Notes: generated by a model not told the origin, from the sequence alone. 15,265 nt of DNA from an uncultured Planctomycetaceae bacterium (GCA_903921605.1 CAIXQV010001003.1:1-15265), one strand, 5' to 3'; numbered from the stretch's first letter, positions 1 through 6,259 are shown. Made by a program: numbers and translations.

Positions 1-200
1 ACTGGGCAACGCAGATTGCCGCAGTGAAGCTTCCTTCCGGCAAATACCTGGCAAAACTGTACATCGATCAAACGGGAAAACTCCGGAAGGATTTTACCGC
101 CGAACTGAATGAACAGGATCTTGTCGGAGAGGTCGAGTTGGAAAGCCAATGGCCTGCGGGATACGGCAATATGACTATCGTAAAGTTTCCTGCTGAGTGA
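1..200 (+). CDS. C-terminal end of an unrecognised protein (partial)
   Basis: The gene enters from the left edge. The frame with codons starting at position 3 stays open and ends with TGA at 198-200, giving 65 residues. The sequence alternates short hydrophobic strands with turns (LPSGKYLAKLYIDQTGKL, then VGEVELESQWPAGYGNMTIV), which suggests the last strands of a beta-sandwich domain rather than an enzyme core. No catalytic motif, membrane helix or sorting tail is visible. I do not recognise the family. The reading frame is supported by good codon structure and by its clean end just before a repeat-bearing non-coding stretch. The start and most of the protein lie outside the window, so its function cannot be judged. 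Confidence 0.6.
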   Translation, partial: WATQIAAVKLPSGKYLAKLYIDQTGKLRKDFTAELNEQDLVGEVELESQWPAGYGNMTIVKFPAE

Positions 201-207
201 GGCTCAG

Positions 208-237
208 TCAGCCTTGTTGTTCTCAGCCTTGTTGTTC
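208..237. repeat. Perfect tandem duplication of a 15-bp unit
   Basis: The unit TCAGCCTTGTTGTTC occurs twice back to back (208-222 and 223-237), directly after the stop codon of the first gene. It lies in the non-coding block before the broken oxidase-like gene. Two copies are too few to call a functional array; replication slippage or the scar of a past rearrangement would both explain it. Confidence 0.8.
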
Positions 238-248
238 GCAGTCATCCC

Positions 249-278
249 GTGCGTGGCGATCAGGAGTGCGTGGCGATC
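249..278. repeat. 13-bp direct repeat
   Basis: GTGCGTGGCGATC occurs at 249-261 and again at 266-278, four bases apart. It follows the 15-bp tandem repeat by 11 bases. The two together mark 208-278 as a repeat-prone stretch between a complete gene end and a truncated gene. Confidence 0.75.
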
Positions 279-378
279 TGGTTCGAGAGTTTGCTTGAAT
301 TGCTCTGGGGCGACGTTGCTGGTGAACTTTGGGTTGCATCATGTCATGATGTTCAACCGGGTTGGTTTTGTTGAATAG

Positions 379-777
379 GTTTGCAGGGAGTGCGTTCGTA
401 CTTCCAGGGATGAGAAGACTCTGGGCTTTGCCGACTTCGGCGGCAATCGCCAGTACATCACGCTTGGTAATTTGTCGGAGAACCCCAGGGCGTTCATCTT
501 TCTGATGGATTACGCCCGTAGCCGACGCATCAAGCTCTGCGGCAACGCCCGCGTGGTTGATGACGATCCGGCCTTGCTCGACAGGTTGGGTGATTCGTCC
601 TGTCCCGGGAAAGTCGAGCGGGCCATTCTGTTCGAGATCGAGGCGTGGGATTTGAACTGCCCCCAGCACATCCACAAGCGGTTCTCGCAGAAGCAGGTTT
701 CTCCCGTCATCGAGCAGTTGCAAGGCCGCATTGCGGAACTTGAAGCAGAAATACGGCAGTTGAAAGGCGAGTCGTGA
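379..777 (+). pseudogene. 5'-truncated relic of a pyridoxamine 5'-phosphate oxidase-like (FMN-binding split barrel) gene
   Basis: The frame ending at TGA 775-777 encodes the C-terminal half of a family of FMN-binding split-barrel proteins annotated as pyridoxamine 5'-phosphate oxidase-like. Recognisable blocks are LGFADFGGNRQYITLGNL (from 421), FIFLMDYARSRRIKLCGNARV, GKVERAILFEIEAWDLNCPQH, and a C-terminal coiled segment ending LQGRIAELEAEIRQLKG. Family members are about 200 residues and begin with roughly 90 more residues, including a block resembling YVQHRGGP, which I cannot find here in any frame. Family-like sequence continues upstream of the first possible start (TTG at 472) back to about 421, and the frame is closed by TAG at 376-378. 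That argues for a relic of a longer gene rather than a short intact gene starting at 472. A rare CTG start at 421 is possible but would give a half barrel. Confidence 0.7.
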
Positions 778-791
778 TGTCGTGTTGATTA

Positions 792-1301
792 TTACTGCAC
801 TTCACTCGACGGCACGAGCTTCACCCGTGTTGAAAGGGCGTGCAGGGCAATCTGGTGCAGAATCTCGCTAACCGTGGTACAGCAATCCGGAAAAATCGTG
901 ACGTTGTATTTCTCCGCTGCTTTTGAAATCGCCGTGTGCGTCACGCAGTTCTGCGTCATCATTCCGCAAACCAACAAGTCGGTAACGCCGAGCTTGGTCA
1001 GCGTTTCATCAAGGTTCGTCTTCTCGAAGCCATCGGCGAATTCCTTCACCACCACCGGAGCCTTGGGAGCAGCGGCGAGGATGCCGGGATGGATGTCAGC
1101 CCCCGGCGTCCCCTCGATGAAAAACGGGGCGAGTCCTCCCTTGGCGATGTGCTGTATATGGATCACCGGGACGCCCCGAGTGTTGGCCTTGGCGATGGCT
1201 CGTTCGATGTTCTCAAGAATTGCATCCGTGTTCCACAGCGGGAACTTTCCACCGGGGAAATAGTCGTTCTGGAGATCAATTACGAGTAGTGCCTTTTTCA
1301 C
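792..1301 (-). CDS. Isochorismatase-family cysteine hydrolase
   Basis: This 169-residue protein has the isochorismatase-like fold sequence throughout. The expected catalytic triad is visible: Asp9 in the opening strand (LLVIDLQNDYF), Lys86 (VVVKEFADGF) and Cys119 in MMTQNCVTHT, the segment that carries the usual cis-peptide and nucleophile. The family hydrolyses amides, ureido groups or vinyl ethers (nicotinamidase, N-carbamoyl hydrolases, isochorismatase). The substrate cannot be assigned from this sequence. No signal peptide is present, so it is cytoplasmic. The start is GTG at 1299-1301 with a strong GGAGG six bases upstream (complement of 1308-1312). It is the last gene of the minus-strand group beginning at 3066, 21 bases after the preceding membrane-protein gene. 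It faces the oxidase relic tail to tail with 14 bases between. Confidence 0.93.
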   Translation of the reverse strand: MKKALLVIDLQNDYFPGGKFPLWNTDAILENIERAIAKANTRGVPVIHIQHIAKGGLAPFFIEGTPGADIHPGILAAAPKAPVVVKEFADGFEKTNLDETLTKLGVTDLLVCGMMTQNCVTHTAISKAAEKYNVTIFPDCCTTVSEILHQIALHALSTRVKLVPSSEVQ

Positions 1302-1322
1302 AGTCAGCCTCCGCTTTTGCGT

Positions 1323-1700
1323 TCAGCGAGGTCCGAAAAGCTGCCCCCACGGAATGACCCACGGGTAACTCAGCATGATCACAAGGAATACCAACGCAAT
1401 CCCGGAAGGTACTTCGCTGATTTTTCCTTTCAGTAACCGTGGCATCACAAACACCAATAACCAAAGCGATTTGTAAATCACCTGAATCAGCAGCAACGCC
1501 GACATTGTTACCGGGAAGAACAGCCCCAGCACCGACCCGATCAGAATTGCCGTCCACAGCGAGCCGAGGATGGTGCGGAACCCTTCGCTCTCCGGGAACT
1601 TGTTCTGGCAGGCCAATTGCCCGCCCCGCTCGCCGCCAAGCAGCGTCAGCAGGCCGACCGGGATTAGAACGATGATGTTGAAGATGTAGGGGAAGATCAT
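1323..1700 (-). CDS. Small four-helix integral membrane protein, function unknown
   Basis: The protein is 125 residues with four likely membrane helices: about residues 1-23 (MIFPYIFNIIVLIPVGLLTL), 44-66 (TILGSLWTAILIGSVLGLFF), 67-92 (ALLLIQVIYKSLWLLVFVMP) and 99-122 (IALVFLVIMLSYPWVIPW). The loop after helix 1 holds a single Cys and the acidic FPESEGFR segment. I do not recognise a named family; similar uncharacterised four-helix proteins exist. I chose ATG at 1698-1700, five bases after the TAA of the CIA30 gene. A GTG further upstream (1740-1742) would add 14 polar residues, overlap that gene and bury the first helix's start. No good ribosome-binding site is visible, so translation may depend on coupling to the gene before it. 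Confidence 0.75.
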   Translation of the reverse strand: MIFPYIFNIIVLIPVGLLTLLGGERGGQLACQNKFPESEGFRTILGSLWTAILIGSVLGLFFPVTMSALLLIQVIYKSLWLLVFVMPRLLKGKISEVPSGIALVFLVIMLSYPWVIPWGQLFGPR

Positions 1701-1705
1701 CGGGT

Positions 1706-2287
1706 TTATTTCGACGTTCCTGCCCGTTCCACCTTGATCCACTCGATCTCTATCTTGAACGGCCCAGCCTTTTTGTCACCCAACATGAAGCCCAGGGCGT
1801 TGATCTCTTCCGCCTTCACTGTACCGGCGTTTTGAACCACCCGACCAAACGACGTCGCTTCAAACTTATCGAGCGGGATTTTGAATTCGATCCACTCGTC
1901 TTTTTTAGTTTGCACCGTGGCCCGGTATGAGTAAGCCACCCGTTGCTTGTTGGGGTAAAGGTTAAGCATATATTCCCGGCCATCGCCACGGACTTTGGCG
2001 ACCACGATATCGCCTTTTTCAAAGCCGAGCTTTTTGGCCTTCGTTCGCACCGAGGCAAAGCCACCATTGTTTGCTAAGGACAACGTGCCGAAGAATTCCA
2101 TCGTCTTCGCATCGGTGATCTTGAACTTTCCTTCGGAGATGCCGCCCATCACGCCGTCGTTGACGGTCTGCCAGTCCTTCGCAGTGTCGGCTACGGTGAA
2201 GTCGAAGAGAGTTTGCGGCATATCTTCAGCCATAACGAACGACCCCATGAGGATCAGCAGAGGCAACGCCAGCATTCTATGGATCAT
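1706..2287 (-). CDS. Secreted CIA30-domain protein
   Basis: The 193-residue product starts with a signal peptide (hydrophobic run MLALPLLILMGSFVMA, likely cut before ED near residue 21) and then a single CIA30 domain. That domain is named for mitochondrial complex I intermediate-associated protein 30 (NDUFAF1) and has a galactose-binding jelly-roll fold. Diagnostic segments are WQTVNDGVMGGISEGKF and FFGTLSLANNGGFASVR, followed by GDGREYMLNLY and a C-terminal strand pair ending KIEIEWIKVER. The start is ATG at 2285-2287, overlapping the TspO stop in an ATGA (4-base) overlap that indicates translational coupling. Bacterial CIA30 proteins are mostly uncharacterised and may bind carbohydrate or act as scaffolds. 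Export to the periplasm makes a role in assembling the cytoplasmic arm of complex I unlikely, even though nuo genes lie 1 kb away. Confidence 0.88.
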   Translation of the reverse strand: MIHRMLALPLLILMGSFVMAEDMPQTLFDFTVADTAKDWQTVNDGVMGGISEGKFKITDAKTMEFFGTLSLANNGGFASVRTKAKKLGFEKGDIVVAKVRGDGREYMLNLYPNKQRVAYSYRATVQTKKDEWIEFKIPLDKFEATSFGRVVQNAGTVKAEEINALGFMLGDKKAGPFKIEIEWIKVERAGTSK

Positions 2288-2688
2288 GATCGTCCCCAAT
2301 TCATCCACGTGATCGAAAGTTGCAACACTGTCGCCAATGACACCCAGATGAAATACGGCCCCTGAGCGACGGCGACCCATTTAACGTACGGCCAAACTGC
2401 AATCACACACCAAATGATGGTGGCCCACACGACCAGAATGTCCAACGCAGCCAGCGGCAGGTTTCTCATCCCGAACTGGATCGGCGTGAAGATCAGGTTC
2501 GCCACAAGATTGATGGCGAAGGGCAACGCCACCAACCGACGGACCTTGCCTTGAAACATCTGTACGAACACAAAGCCGAAGCTGACGAGGATGATCGGGT
2601 AGAGAATCTGCCAGATCAGTCCGATGGTCGCAGGGGCGGGCGTCCAGGATGGCTTTTCGAGAGCGTTATACCATTCGATCCAGGGCAT
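2284..2688 (-). CDS. tspO: TspO/MBR-family membrane protein
   Basis: This 134-residue protein has five hydrophobic helices and the family's signature positions: the N-terminal WYNALEKPSWTPAPATIGLIW, an aromatic-rich helix 2, and NLVANLIFTPIQFGMRN, where the family usually has an N-x-x-W-S/T-P motif. TspO proteins (tryptophan-rich sensory protein, relatives of the mitochondrial benzodiazepine receptor) bind and may degrade porphyrins and bind sterol-like ligands; in bacteria they often modulate stress or pigment regulation. The length is slightly below the usual 150-160. The start is ATG at 2686-2688, nine bases after the winged-helix gene. The stop overlaps the CIA30 start. Upstream only a weak AGAAAG-type ribosome-binding site is visible. 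Confidence 0.88.
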   Translation of the reverse strand: MPWIEWYNALEKPSWTPAPATIGLIWQILYPIILVSFGFVFVQMFQGKVRRLVALPFAINLVANLIFTPIQFGMRNLPLAALDILVVWATIIWCVIAVWPYVKWVAVAQGPYFIWVSLATVLQLSITWMNWGRS

Positions 2689-2697
2689 TGGGACTTT

Positions 2698-3066
2698 CTA
2701 CGACTTAGGTTGAGCGGCAAGCCATGCCTGCCATTTTTCGGTGATTCGCATCTTCTGATTCCGGCTCTGGTGCTGGTCGGGGATCGTCAATTCGATGAAT
2801 CCCATGTTTCGAAGATGGTTGATGGATTTGTCGAGATTCCCGCTGCGTCTCTTGAGGCCCAGGTGTTCGGCAGGCAACGGTCGGCTTTTCGACTGGCTGG
2901 CGAAGAGAGCCAGGATCCGGCCCTTGGTGTCGGTGAGGTCACAACGCGCTTCATGAGGTCCATGCACGCCCGGTTGCTGCGGATGGACCAATGAATTCCA
3001 AACGGAAATACGTCCGTCTCGCTGCCGGAGCAGGTCCTCCATGTTGAGGCGGAACTCACTGCTCAT
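2698..3066 (-). CDS. Winged-helix DNA-binding protein, putative regulator
   Basis: The product is 122 residues and soluble. From about residue 45 it resembles a winged helix: a first helix TKGRILALFASQ, a recognition-type helix LKRRSGNLDKSINHLRNMGFI, a wing IPDQHQSRNQKMRIT, and a closing helix EKWQAWLAAQ. The block RSGNLDK..LRNMGFIELTIPD..QSR.QK.R.T resembles the C-terminal winged helix attached to many Fic and RecG-like/AlbA proteins, but here it stands alone. The first 40 residues are polar with no clear domain. The start is ATG at 3064-3066, with GAGG eight to nine bases upstream. It opens the tspO-CIA30-membrane-hydrolase group and is therefore a candidate regulator of it. A 14-bp perfect palindrome about 90 bases upstream is a possible operator. 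DNA binding is inferred from sequence pattern only. Confidence 0.72.
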   Translation of the reverse strand: MSSEFRLNMEDLLRQRDGRISVWNSLVHPQQPGVHGPHEARCDLTDTKGRILALFASQSKSRPLPAEHLGLKRRSGNLDKSINHLRNMGFIELTIPDQHQSRNQKMRITEKWQAWLAAQPKS

Positions 3067-3093
3067 GGAGTGGCCTCGGAAGACAACCGCCTA

Positions 3094-3135
3094 CAAAAAA
3101 CTGACCAATCTTCGGCATCAAAGGAGCTGTCAGTT
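3094..3135 (-). terminator. Weak candidate intrinsic terminator after nuoD
   Basis: Read on the minus strand, AACTGAC (complement of 3129-3135) and GTCAGTT (complement of 3099-3105) form a 7-bp perfect inverted repeat with a 23-base loop. The right arm runs into six T residues. It lies about 130 bases past the nuoD stop and just before the winged-helix gene's ribosome-binding site, so it could separate the nuo transcript from the tspO group. The stem is short and A/T-rich and the loop is long, so termination may be poor. Confidence 0.3.
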
Positions 3136-3154
3136 GATGGAACAATGTCGAGTC

Positions 3155-3168
3155 GGCGGTGCACCGCC
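3155..3168. promoter_or_regulatory. Perfect 14-bp palindrome, possible operator
   Basis: GGCGGTGCACCGCC is its own reverse complement. It sits in the 200-base space between nuoD and the winged-helix gene. A second self-complementary stretch, ATGCATGCAT, follows at 3170-3179. Dimeric winged-helix regulators usually bind such dyads, and a regulator gene lies 90 bases downstream on the minus strand. No matching promoter elements stand out next to it, so its use as an operator is inferred. Confidence 0.35.
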
Positions 3169-3266
3169 AATGCATGCATCCGATGAAATGCACCCTGTTC
3201 GGCGCATTTTCAAAAATCTATCAATCCCACAAGTCATTGAAATACAAAGACTTATGGATTTGTGAA

Positions 3267-4505
3267 TCATCTGTCGATTTCGCCCATCACAATATCCAGC
3301 GATCCAACGATCGCCGGAATATCGGCAAGGGGAACGCCCTGACAGATCTGGTCTGTGACCGATACGTTGCAGAAACAACTGCTCTTTGCACGCAGACGCA
3401 GGGGATTGCCTTCGCCGTTGCCAACAACGTAGAAGCCCATCTGGCCGCGAGGTGCTTCGGTTTCAAGATACACCTCGTCCTTCGGGAGTTTGGTGTTCAT
3501 CTTGAAGGGTTCGCGATAGGAACCGGTGGCCGCCTTGTACTTTGGAATCGCCTGACGAACCAGGCGAATGGCCTGAACCACTTCCATCATGCGGACGTAG
3601 AACCGACACCAGTTATCGCCGAGAACAACTTCCCGAGGTGCTTCCTTAAACGGTGCGACAGGAACTTCGAAATCGTAGCCCTTGTACATTCGCGTATAGA
3701 TCGCTTCGCCGTCGCGACGGAGGTCAAAATCAACGCCGCTGCCGCGAAGGACCGGGCCAGTGCAGCCATAGCTGACCGCCATTTCAGGCGACAAAATCCC
3801 AAGACCCGCAGTGCGGCTAATAAAGATCATGTTCTTCGTGAGCAATGTGTGATACTCACGAATTCGGAGTTCCAACCACTGCAGGAAGATCTCGATCACG
3901 TCCAGAAACGGCAGACGCTCACCCTTGTGCTTGCCGATCAGAGACGCCAATCCATCCGGCATTTCAATTTCGTCCGGAAGGTCGTGAGTTGCCCCACCGA
4001 TCGTGATGTAACTGTAGGTCAGTCGAGCACCACAAACTTCTTCGAACAGATCCAGAATGATTTCGCGTTCACGAAACGCGTAGAGAAACGGACTAAATGT
4101 TCCAAGGTCCAGGCCATAGGTTCCCATCCCAACGAGATGGCTGGCGATACGACCAATCTCCGCAATCAGAACTCGCAGATGAACAGCCTTTTCCGAGACT
4201 TCCATCCCGATCAGTTTCTCGACGGCCAAAGCAAAGCCGAGATTCATGTTCATCGCGGCCAGATAATCCATCCGGTCCGTGTACGGAATGTACTGTGGAG
4301 GAGACAGGTTCTCGCCGATCTTTTCTGCACAGCGGTGCAGGTAGCCGATGTGAGGCGTGCATTCATGCACAATTTCCCCGTCGGTTCTCAGCAACAGTCG
4401 CAATACACCATGAGTACTGGGATGCTGAGGTCCCATATTGACCAGCATCTCATCGGTCTGAACGTCGAACTCAACGATGCGTGGATCTTCAATCTGCAAA
4501 CTCAT
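3267..4505 (-). CDS. nuoD: NADH-quinone oxidoreductase subunit D (49 kDa type)
   Basis: This 412-residue protein is the complex I subunit that, with NuoB, lines the quinone-binding chamber at the junction of the peripheral and membrane arms. Family landmarks are GPQHPSTHG near residue 25, HIGYLHRCAEKI near 52, PYTDRMDYL near 74, the AEIGRIASHLV helix, and a C-terminal block YLETEAPRGQMGFYVV to GSLDIVMGEIDR. The usual glycine after HR in GYLHRG is Cys59 here, a modest oddity. It is a separate protein, not the NuoCD fusion of enterobacteria. The start is ATG at 4503-4505 with AGGAGT nine bases upstream; a longer frame to 4541 lacks such a site. It is the last nuo gene of this group, 66 bases after nuoC. 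Confidence 0.97.
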   Translation of the reverse strand: MSLQIEDPRIVEFDVQTDEMLVNMGPQHPSTHGVLRLLLRTDGEIVHECTPHIGYLHRCAEKIGENLSPPQYIPYTDRMDYLAAMNMNLGFALAVEKLIGMEVSEKAVHLRVLIAEIGRIASHLVGMGTYGLDLGTFSPFLYAFREREIILDLFEEVCGARLTYSYITIGGATHDLPDEIEMPDGLASLIGKHKGERLPFLDVIEIFLQWLELRIREYHTLLTKNMIFISRTAGLGILSPEMAVSYGCTGPVLRGSGVDFDLRRDGEAIYTRMYKGYDFEVPVAPFKEAPREVVLGDNWCRFYVRMMEVVQAIRLVRQAIPKYKAATGSYREPFKMNTKLPKDEVYLETEAPRGQMGFYVVGNGEGNPLRLRAKSSCFCNVSVTDQICQGVPLADIPAIVGSLDIVMGEIDR

Positions 4506-4571
4506 GGACAAAGAACTCCTGGCCGAACACTGCCGAGCCAACTCTTCGAATAATCCCCGGGAAATCCACAG

Positions 4572-5105
4572 TTAACGACCGCGCACACCATGATACTCAA
4601 GCGGGAAGGCGTAATCCTTCCGCATTGGATGACCAATCCAGTCTTCCGGACACAGAATCCGACGCAGATTAGGATGGCCTTCGAAGTGAATCCCCATGAG
4701 ATCGTAGGCTTCGCGCTCGTGCCAGTTGGCAATTCCAAAGACTGCACTCAGCGATGGAACGACCGGCAACTGTCCTTCCACGTTGTCCTTCCAGCGAGGT
4801 ACAACAACTTTCAACTTCAGCTGATGTCTCTGCTTCAGGCTGCTGAGGTGGTAAACCACTTCGACATGCGGCTCATGGCCAAACTTGGCCGCCTTCTTGG
4901 CATCAGGCTCTAAGTAGTCGACTCCGCAAAGATCATTCAGATGATTGAACAGCAATCGTGGGTCATCACGCAGAAACGTGCAGACTTCCACAATCGAAGC
5001 CGCAGAAACCTGAATCCACGGGTCAATCGCCTTAAACGTCTGAGTGCCAACCACAGACTCGCCAAATCGTTCCAGCAGGATCGAGTGAATGCCCTGAATA
5101 TCCAT
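4572..5105 (-). CDS. nuoC: NADH-quinone oxidoreductase subunit C (30 kDa type)
   Basis: The 177-residue protein is the complex I peripheral-arm subunit that packs against NuoD. The C-terminal half contains the 30-kDa subunit signature: WHEREAYDLMGIHFEGHPNLRRI, then HPMRKDYAFPLEY. The N-terminal half has the usual alpha/beta segment with FNHLNDLCGVDYL. Length is normal for a stand-alone NuoC. I chose ATG at 5103-5105. A TTG at 5118-5120 would add five residues, and neither has a convincing ribosome-binding site. nuoA ends 53 bases upstream with nothing in between, so nuoB, normally between A and C, is absent from this position. Confidence 0.95.
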   Translation of the reverse strand: MDIQGIHSILLERFGESVVGTQTFKAIDPWIQVSAASIVEVCTFLRDDPRLLFNHLNDLCGVDYLEPDAKKAAKFGHEPHVEVVYHLSSLKQRHQLKLKVVVPRWKDNVEGQLPVVPSLSAVFGIANWHEREAYDLMGIHFEGHPNLRRILCPEDWIGHPMRKDYAFPLEYHGVRGR

Positions 5106-5158
5106 GAACTGTGGATCCAATTTTAAGATCTAAAGCAGCGAAACTACGAGACGCAACG

Positions 5159-5695
5159 TCAGGCCATTCCAGCCGTCTGATCCTTCGCCTGTTGTGATTT
5201 CTTGGTCAGAGCCCTAATCCAGTCCAGATCGCCACGTTTCCAGACGTAAGCGAATCCTACCAGGAGAACTCCGAAGAACACGAGGATGTCTGCGAGGCCA
5301 ATCCAGCCCAGCTTGATTGCCGCATCGGACGCAACTACGTAATCAGGAGTCATCGCCGTAGGATCAATACTCAGCAATCTTGCACTCAGGTCCGACCGTG
5401 CAGCATCGGTGATTCGCGAGTCGGCCAACTGCATTGCGCTACCATAGACCGACGCCCATGGAAAGAAGAAGGCAATTTCAACGTCGAAAATGATGAACAG
5501 CAATGCCACCACATAGAAGCGCAGGTCGAACTGAATGTAGCTGGAACCAATTGCTGGCTCACCGCATTCGTAGATGGCATCCTTCTCCGGATTAGGCAAA
5601 TTGGGGCGCAGAAATCGCCCTACAATCAGCGGCACCATGAGGAAGCCGATGGCCAACAATCCAAACGCTAAAAAATGCCCGACGAGATCCGTCAT
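5159..5695 (-). CDS. nuoA: NADH-quinone oxidoreductase subunit A with an enlarged loop
   Basis: NuoA is a three-helix membrane subunit of complex I near the quinone tunnel entry. Helix 1 spans about residues 5-28; the conserved matrix-side loop YECGEPAIGSS is at 42-52; helix 2 with FDLRFYVVALLFIIFDVE (acidic residues D71, E73) and FFFPW reaches 80; helix 3 is at about 132-152. Usual NuoA is about 120-145 residues; this one has 178. The extra length is mainly a polar segment of about 48 residues (83-130) between helices 2 and 3, plus a charged C-terminal tail. I chose ATG at 5693-5695, which overlaps the DUF2203 stop by one base (TGATG) and has GAGGG six bases upstream. A GTG three bases earlier is too close to that site. 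Confidence 0.95.
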   Translation of the reverse strand: MTDLVGHFLAFGLLAIGFLMVPLIVGRFLRPNLPNPEKDAIYECGEPAIGSSYIQFDLRFYVVALLFIIFDVEIAFFFPWASVYGSAMQLADSRITDAARSDLSARLLSIDPTAMTPDYVVASDAAIKLGWIGLADILVFFGVLLVGFAYVWKRGDLDWIRALTKKSQQAKDQTAGMA

Positions 5696-6144
5696 CACTT
5701 ACCCTCTGAAATCGTCATACTTCCAAGTTCATGATCGAGCAGGATTCGTTCTGATTCGCCACAGGCCCCGGAATGCCAACCTAGCACCTCGGGTTCAGCG
5801 GACTGCCAGCAGAAGAACACTCGCTCTCCGCCAAGATCCCCCAGGAAGTCGACTCGACCTTCCGCCGGATCAGTCAGAAAACCTCCGATGTCCAAAAGCT
5901 CCTGAGCATAAGAACCCAGGCGGACTTCGTCATCGGCCAGTTCCGATTCCATCTGCAGAACCTCCTGCTCGTAGACAGAATCGTTCGACTTCGGAGCCGG
6001 ATGTCGTTCTCGAAGCGACAACAATCGCTGTCGGCGAAACGAGATATCCGCATGAAGACTAACGATGTCCCCGACGATTGAACGAACCAGCGGTAAACGC
6101 TGATTCACTTCATCCACAGTCAGCAAAGTTTCATCCGCAACCAT
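5695..6144 (-). CDS. DUF2203-family protein
   Basis: This 149-residue soluble protein matches the DUF2203 pattern: N-terminal LTVDEVNQRLPLVRSIV, a central helical and probably coiled-coil stretch (about 25-80), then LLDIGGFLTDPAEGRVDFLG, GERVFFCWQSAEPEVLGWH and a short acidic tail. The family's function is unknown. The gene begins with ATG at 6142-6144, with no strong ribosome-binding site. Its TGA overlaps the nuoA ATG by one base, so the two are almost certainly co-translated. The position between nuoI and nuoA suggests, but does not prove, a link with complex I expression or assembly. A candidate promoter lies about 115 bases upstream. Confidence 0.88.
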   Translation of the reverse strand: MVADETLLTVDEVNQRLPLVRSIVGDIVSLHADISFRRQRLLSLRERHPAPKSNDSVYEQEVLQMESELADDEVRLGSYAQELLDIGGFLTDPAEGRVDFLGDLGGERVFFCWQSAEPEVLGWHSGACGESERILLDHELGSMTISEGK

Positions 6145-6259
6145 GTTCTGCTTTTCGTAAAGTACACTCGATCAATCATCCTCGAACTCCGTCGAAGATC
6201 TCTACCGAATCTGCACTACCACTCAAACACGGCAAACTGCAAATACCAGAATTCTCTCG

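Noticed and set aside
223..723. Open frame of 166 codons on the minus strand over the oxidase relic
   Set aside because: It is antisense to a frame with clear family likeness, has no ribosome-binding site, and its translation shows no domain pattern.
472..777. Intact small gene starting at TTG 472
   Set aside because: Family-like sequence continues upstream of the TTG to about 421, so the TTG is an internal codon of a once longer gene.
1701..1742. Longer start for the four-helix membrane protein (GTG at 1740-1742)
   Set aside because: It would add polar residues ahead of the first helix and overlap the CIA30 coding end without a better ribosome-binding site.
1706..2287. CIA30 protein as a complex I assembly factor
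   Set aside because: The clear signal peptide sends it across the membrane, away from where the peripheral arm assembles, and it belongs to a different transcription group from nuo.
3159..4553. 464-codon + strand open frame antisense to nuoD
   Set aside because: NuoD on the other strand is unmistakable and full length. The antisense product has no fold-like hydrophobic pattern, and long antisense frames arise readily opposite genes with this codon use.
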